A stretch of 64,000 nt of DNA from Watersipora subatra. Lineage: Eukaryota; Bryozoa; Gymnolaemata; Cheilostomatida; Watersiporidae. Both the position numbers and the translations under genes were made by a program. This document shows, in pieces, positions 57,851 to 64,000 of the stretch (within the stretch, counting starts at the first letter, position 1; every line of letters begins with the position of its first letter). Under the pieces are notes generated by a model that made no database searches, was not told the origin of the DNA, and saw only the letters and a program-made list of their open reading frames with translations. The stretch covers positions 59,598,228 to 59,662,227 of the forward strand of contig NC_088716.1 of assembly GCF_963576615.1 (NCBI RefSeq). Reading direction: 5' to 3'.

Positions 57851-60526
57851 ACTCAGCAGCCGACCCTTGGTTGGCTGAAAGTGTTACCGGTGAAGTTTTG
57901 GTCAGCCAAGTTGGGCTTGGCCTGGACGAGGTGATTGTCCCCTCAAGATTAGCTTCTTTCTCTGACCCGGCTTTGGTCAAGTCTAGCGGTCACTACACTT
58001 TTTCTCCAGTGAAGGCCATGGGGGTGACTCACTCAGTGCTGGGAGGAGAGATCAGCTAAGACCAGAGCCGGTGCTGCCAGACGCCATACTTCACTCCAGG
58101 CGATGAATTTCTGTCTCTGTGAAAGCTTGTTCATTTCCTTGTAACTTCTTAGCCTGTATCAGGCTGGTAGTCCTCAAAGCTAGTTCAAGCAGCTGCGGCT
58201 GTCTTTCAGTAACTGAGGAGCTCGTTCTTTCTGGCGACAATATAAAGCATCATTGCGGCAATTGAAAAGCTCAACATTGGAGCCAGTCGCTCTAAACGTG
58301 TCTTGGTTCGAGCTGAAGGATATTTGGCATGTCTCTTTGGTTTGGAAAGAGAGCTGTAGGCTGTAGGTTGATCCCGCTGCTTGTCAGATCCAGACTGGCT
58401 CGGCTGTGGGGAAACAAATCTGGATCATTGAGTCGGCTTTGGCTCCTGCAACTCTATTGGCCTCTTGAGCCGGCTCGCTCCCTTAGGCATATGTCTGTCC
58501 ATACTGATCGACTAGGCTTCTGGCTCTGTAGGAGCTGGAGTGCCACCATCTTCTCTTACAGAAAGTTTTCCATTTGGCCTCGTCAACGAAGTACACAACT
58601 CTCCCGCACTTGCCACCTCCATACGCCGCTGAGTGTGACATCACCTGGTCATGCAAACATGTTACCATTGCTAAGTACACACAAAGATGACGAAGTGCTG
58701 TATGTAATACATGTTATCTGCTCCTCCGGATGCTGGTGACACTGACACACAGTCTGCAGGTACCCAACTTGTCCTGCATAACCTCAGTTTCCTTTGTCCA
58801 GGTGACATCACTAACAAAGCTCTCTGTCTGATTGATATCTTATTTGATTGGCTCAGCAGTGAGGTTTTCTAGCTCCACTAATGGTTTCTGAAGTATAGTT
58901 AGGGTTTGAAATGTGGTCAGGTCTCTAGTTAGCTTGGCCCTGGTCAGACAAGAAACCCGAGACTTCTCAGCGAACTCTGCTCTTTCGGCTTCTTTTCCCC
59001 AGTCAAGTCTTTCATAAATCTCAAGAGGTTCATCTTCAACTCGGCTAGCTGCTAATCATCCTCTTAATTGCATAATCTTGGCTGCCTTTGGTTGATCACT
59101 AGAAGATAGAGCGCTAACCAGGTTTGACTCAACATGAGTCGCTTTGTTTGAAACAGAGCCGCTCATAGAGGCATCCTGGTCAATCCGGTTCCAACCTGGT
59201 CAATAGGTTCGCAGAAATGCTGCACTGTGTATGGTGGGTGAATATTGGTAGGTATCCTGTAGAGTATTTGCTCTTTGTGCTGGGCAAGTGTAGATGACCC
59301 TGGCCTACTTACCTTCCGAGATTAGCGCTTTTTTGGCCTCTGTAACTTTATGCAAGGGTCGCTTGGGATTAGCTGTCACAGCAGACAACCACGCCCATTC
59401 CCCATATTGGTCTGGCTGCTGATTGGTCTGAGCTGGGTAAAGGTGGTGCCAAAAAGTCCCTGGTGAGGGTGGTGAGGGTTGCTCGGGGGCCTGACTGGCT
59501 GTTCTGTAAGACGGAATCGTTTTTCCTTCAATTTTCTCTAGAGCTCTTTCAGCCGAGCTTCTAGTTATTTGCTGTACTCCATGTTGCTAGTAGCCTCATC
59601 TCTCGATTTGGCCAACTCTAGCTCATTTTCAGCTTGGCTTCTCCCTCCCTCTTTCTGGGTTTAGCCCCTTTTATATCAGGGCCTCTGTGAGGCTCGATGA
59701 TGGCTGGCAATCGTCCTAGTTTTTCTGGACAAGCATGATATGGTCCAAGCTGGCACTCACTCTGAACAGAAGATTTTCCTTGTCATTCTATCAAGCATGA
59801 GTGATTGTGTCGGGCTTTTATGACCTAGTACAACGCCATGAGCTTGTCCTGTAGCTTAGGATTGTTTCCTCTCTTTCTTCTCTCGTTTACTAGCCAAACC
59901 CAGTTTCTGAGGCATATGGTGAAGAGTCCTTTTTGTCCTCTTGCTGGATGGCCACTTGCTCTGAGGGTTGTGTGCACCTCTTCTAGTTGCTTGGGTGTCT
60001 CCGCCACATACTCATGTGTTGGCTGAGCCTCCATGAGTGGTGGATAGAATTCTACCTAATTCAGAAGGTGTAAATCTCAGCCGAACATTAACACGTTGGT
60101 CGTTTCTCATGTTCCTGAGTGGGGTGTACCTCTGTATGCCCTAATTAATTAGGTAGCAGTGCATCCAATTATTTTTGACCTTGTGTCAGCAGCAAAGAGT
60201 GAAGTAAATCACCCAGCTGCTGATTATTTCATTTTACGATTAGGGTAGTAGGGAATGATGTGAGTCTTTTCCACACACAGACGTTGGCACAGCTCAGTCA
60301 TCAATTGACTCTTGAGCTGTGCCCTTTGGTTAAAGTAAATCGGCTCTGGCAGGCACATATAGCAGAATATCTGCACATTTAGTGCACTAGGCACTACTGG
60401 AGCCATGGCTTTTGGGAGGGCCAAAATGTCTTGCCATCTGGTAAGGTGGTTGGTCAGCACCAGTAACCACTTGTTCCCTCTTGGCCTCACTTCTGGCCAT
60501 TAGTTTCGCACTTCTTAGAACTTCAT

Positions 60527-60765
60527 AATATATTAATGCTCCTAGTAAACAACAAAGGAGAGTGCTTGATATCATTAAGCTGATTAATGATAAGTCAGAT
60601 AAGAAGACAACCAAGGTGAGGACTTTCAGTTTATATATTGGTGAATTAGGAAATGCTTGAGCTTTTAATATTCATTGGTAAGGTATACTTGTGTATATAC
60701 TGGTGTACATACTGGAGTATATATTAATCTACGTACTGGTGTAAATACTGGTCATTGTCAGTAAG
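60527..60765 (+). pseudogene. captured piece of the caspase-like gene (exon 2 end plus intron 2)
   Basis: 60527-60615 matches the last part of exon 2 (AGGAGAGTGCTTGATAT, CTGATTAATGAT, AAG|GTGAGG). 60616-60765 matches the start of intron 2, including the first minisatellite units. It lies opposite in strand within the integrase of retrotransposon 5, whose homology resumes on both sides. Confidence 0.8.
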
Positions 60766-63700
60766 TTCACTAAATCTCTGGCTACCTTCTGCCAGGGATG
60801 TCCTGCATACAACCCTTGTTTACTATCAGCTGTTTTGTCTTTCTGTGTTTCACTGCCTAGCACACTTTACAGCCTTTGACTACTTTGCTTACTGTGGCTG
60901 TCATTTCTGGTTAGTACCAAGACAGGCGTAGTTGGCTGATCATCCTTTTTCCCCGAGTAGACAAGCGCATGTGTTTGTCACACAGTCATTTTCCTGATGG
61001 CCAATGGGCAGACTGAACACCACTGAAGCACCGGGCTTCTAATACCCTGTCCAGTCCTAGTCGGAGAAACGGCCGGATCCTGTGAAGCTGCTGAAGATCC
61101 TGATCTCTTAGCTATAGCTGATTCTTAGTCAGTTTTTCCACTTAAGCAATAGCCTGGTATCTTGTGGCCAATGGTCTCCAACCTGTTGTCTACATCCGAG
61201 CAAGCTCCTTGTCAAATCCACCTCGAGTCTATACCCGAGTCAAGTCACTGATTCCCAGGGGAGCCTTGGTTGGTCCTGAGTCAAGCCCCCTGCTGCCATG
61301 ATGGCATTGGGCTGGCCTATGCAATCGCCCGCCTTGTGCAGAGTCCTGGCCACCTCTCACATAGCCATTGAGCTTTCTTTTAATCTACCTGACAACGCCT
61401 GGCTGTTTATGGCAAGCTTCTTTTTGGTCGGTCCACTATCTCTCAACTCAATGAGTTTGTACTGCCGGAAATTCTCACAGGTCTGTATGGTGAGTTCTTT
61501 GGCATTCTTGCACAGTTTGACTTGGTACTCCAGGGTGCAGTGAAACTTAACCAAAATATCTAACCACCTGGCTACCTGGTTTGAGAGTTTCTTTTTTTTG
61601 CACATCCATTGAAAAGAAGCATGGTGGATACCGAAGTAAGAACTGACATCCGTAAAGGTAAAGTTGGAAGTGTTTCACGGCTTTGACTACTGTCAATAGG
61701 TCTTCCGGGTGACACATTAGTTTCTCACCGCCGGTGCCAGGGTCTTACTAAAGAATGTGATGTCTCTTTCGGTCTCATCTTGCACTTGAAATGACACAGC
61801 TCCCATTCTACATACACTTGCATCAGTGTCCAGAATGTATGGCTCGCTCAGATTGGAAGAGTTTTTTTGGCCCAGTACAAGAGCCAAAAAAACTGCTTTT
61901 TTAGCTTTTTGAAGGTTGTCTGCTTCTCCTTACTTCACATCTACATCTCTCCTTTTTCTGTCAATCAATGTAAAAGCTGTGTAGCAAAAGGTAGCAAGCA
62001 AAGGTGGCAAGCAAAGCAAAAGGTAGCGAAGCTTGGAATGTACTGACGGTAGTGTCCTACCGTGCCCAAGAAGCCTTGCAGCTCTCTGCGTCTTCTGGGG
62101 GTTGGCCATTTATGGACCATTTTTGTTTTTCAGGGTTATTAGACACTCCTTCAGAGCTGAACAAAAGTTTCAGGTAGCATACCTGTGACCAGAATAAATC
62201 GTACTTGGTTGATTTTAGCTTCAGCCCATTTCCCTTCAGTTGCTGAAACACATCCTCTAGTCGATGTAAGCATGTGTCAAAATTGGGAGCAATTATTATT
62301 ATGTCATTCAGGTAAAGCAGCAACGTCTTCTAGTGCAAGTCATGCAACATATGTTCCATCAACCCCTGGAAGTTGGCCAGTGCGGAAGTGACTTTAAATG
62401 GCAAGACCCTCTACTTCTACAGAACGAAGTGAATAGCAAACACCAATTTCTCATGTGCATCAGCGGACAGTGTCACCTGCCAGTAACCGCTGACCAGGTC
62501 CAATGTGCTGAAGAATCTGCTGCAAGAAAGTGCGTCCAGGCTGTTGTTGACCCAGAACAGGGATAGGCATCTTGTTTAGTGGCTACGTTCAGCTAATGAT
62601 AGTCCATACTCGAAGAGCTCCAAGTACCATTAGTGGGCTCGATGAGTTCTTTGTTCAGGAGGTCCTAAACGTGCCGCTTTGCCTTGACTTTCTTTTTTAG
62701 GCCGAGGTGATGTAAAAGTTGCCGTATGGGTTGAATTTCTTTCTTCTGTAGAATAGAATGCTTCACCTCAGAGATCCGTCCCACATCTCTTCACCGGTGC
62801 TAAATGTGCTCTGATAACATGTCAACAACTTTGTCAGCAACTCCACTTGTCTTGGCTCTATGCAAGTCTTCTTGGCTGCCAAGAACAGGTATTTTAGGTG
62901 AGCTGGCACCTCTGCCTCACATGTTTTTGCACTCTGTTTTGCGAGACTCGAGCCGGAGAAGAATCATCCACCTGGTGGTCCTCTACTCCCGTACACATAA
63001 CAACTGTGACACCGGCTCGGAGATGTAGGAATTAATTCATGAGGTCCAGGCACTGCAAGACTATGTTTCCTCATATGCTCAGACTACGCTCATAGCCAGA
63101 GTGGTCCAATTGGGCAACCTTCTGTCAGCCTCAACTGGCAGTAGTTTTGGGTAGTAACCCAACATGGAATAGCCATCTTGTTCTGAGCTGGCGCAACCAT
63201 GTTTCTCACCACCAGCACCTCGCTAAGTAGCAGCAACCCATTTCTATCTGCACAGGCCAGGATGCGAACATCGACAGAAACCATGAGCTGCTGAAACTCC
63301 GTCACACACTGTTGTGCCACCAAAAAAAGCATCTTGAAATGGCCTCTTTGCCGATGTGACCCACCAAAAAAACCTGTTCAGTATTTTTCCTTCTGGAGCT
63401 GTATGGATAGGCGTATGACTCCGTAGAATGATAGTCAGGTTCGATCGGTCATGAGACCCTGACTGTCACGCTCCTTGAGCAAGTCTCTTGCACTTGGAGA
63501 AAATTTGTTAAACTCTTGCATACTCAGCAAGTTTGTGGTACGTCCGTGTCAATCAGGAACTGGAGGAAACGCCCTTTTATCTTCCAGAGAGAAGCAGTAG
63601 CTTGAAGAGTGGAGTTCAGTCTACAGACTGTGCCCTGATCGGTTCAATACCACTCTTGCGTTAAGAGGCAAGACCTCTGGAGACTGGGCACTTTTAAATC

Positions 63701-64000
63701 TGCCGGGTCAGCTTTCAAATCTGTCTGTGGAGTTTGGAAAGAGCTTCCGTAGTGCATAGTAGAAAGGCAGGCTTCTGACTATGCACCGACCAACGTCGTT
63801 TGGGCTAGATTTTGAGTTGGACTTCAGGGGAAACACTCCTGGAGCAAGCTTTTGATATGTGATTTCAACCTAAAAGGGGATGTAGGACAAGTCGACCCTG
63901 TCACTTTTAAGGCAGGCTTCCGGCTGTGCACCAGCTGTGGTTCTTCGGGCTGGTTTCCAAGTGCACTTTTGACAATGCAGCCTCGTTTGACTCGCTCTGG

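Larger units (their letters stand above)
57641..64000 (-). pseudogene. Ty3/gypsy retrotransposon 5, decayed, runs out of the window
   Basis: Read on the minus strand: protease-like region (about 63350-63000); reverse transcriptase (about 62810-62050, with LLYLNDIIIIAPNFDTCLHR at the active site, where YLDD has become YLND); RNase H (about 61850-61500, ILDTDASVCRMGAVSF); integrase zinc domain (about 61000-60780, GSETQKDKTAD, HPWQKVARDLV); core (60490-60120, PRGNKWLLVLTNHLTRWQD); C-terminal part to about 59650 (NWVWLVNERRKRGNNPKLQ). Stops and frameshifts abound. About 2 kb of further sequence separates integrase from the presumed 3' LTR. Plus-strand open frames such as 58329-58739 are antisense shadows. 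Confidence 0.8.

Noticed and set aside
58329..58739. 136-codon plus-strand frame
   Set aside because: No domain, and opposite to the protein-like minus-strand stretches of retrotransposon 5.

Overview
The window looks like nuclear DNA of an animal, most likely a marine invertebrate of lophotrochozoan type. The evidence is AT-rich intergenic DNA, GT-AG introns, tRNA-derived SINEs, hAT, pogo-like and PIF/Harbinger elements, and several decayed Ty3/gypsy retrotransposons. The species cannot be named from sequence alone. There are no operons, rRNA genes, CRISPR arrays or convincing functional tRNA genes. Almost all of it is repeats within repeats; the only apparently intact host-type gene is a three-exon caspase-like (peptidase C14) gene at 30753-40709.

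Layout. 1-3718: 3' part of a decayed Ty3/gypsy element with its 3' LTR. 4257-4930: a head-to-head inverted duplication. About 5235-13381: a large unit with long inverted terminal arms that encloses a small six-exon gene broken by a 17-bp duplication; its left arm carries a second gypsy fragment (gag-protease, minus strand) whose LTR is itself a 395-bp palindrome. 13.8-17.4 kb: a hAT-type MITE with a perfect 8-bp target duplication, an 800-bp foldback element and a 1.2-kb mariner/pogo-like element. 18-25.3 kb: a third, heavily decayed gypsy element. 25.8-29.6 kb: SINEs and dispersed repeats.

29.7-39.4 kb (unit A) and 52.9-57.6 kb (unit B) are two direct copies of one segment carrying the caspase-like gene. 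In A the coding frame is open across three exons with matching splice phases and has a His/Cys pair in the expected places. In B the gene is dead: a frameshift, a lost splice donor, a frameshift and stop in exon 2, and no exon 3. Intron 1 of A holds a 5.2-kb PIF/Harbinger transposon (32029-37240) with a MADF-BESS gene and a convergent DDE transposase interrupted by one in-frame stop. B keeps the empty site. Inside the Harbinger element lies a pogo-like element, and inside that a 120-bp hAT MITE with a perfect 8-bp target duplication. Intron 2 of A holds a 12-bp and a 55-bp minisatellite.

40.9-51.2 kb: a Harbinger-like MITE, a hAT MITE invaded by a second pogo-like copy, a 34-bp minisatellite of about 19 units, a full-length SINE, a fourth gypsy remnant and a fragment resembling P2X7-C-terminal-like invertebrate proteins. 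57.6-64 kb: a fifth gypsy element (minus strand) that cuts off unit B and carries within its integrase region a 240-bp piece of the caspase-like gene (exon 2 end plus intron).
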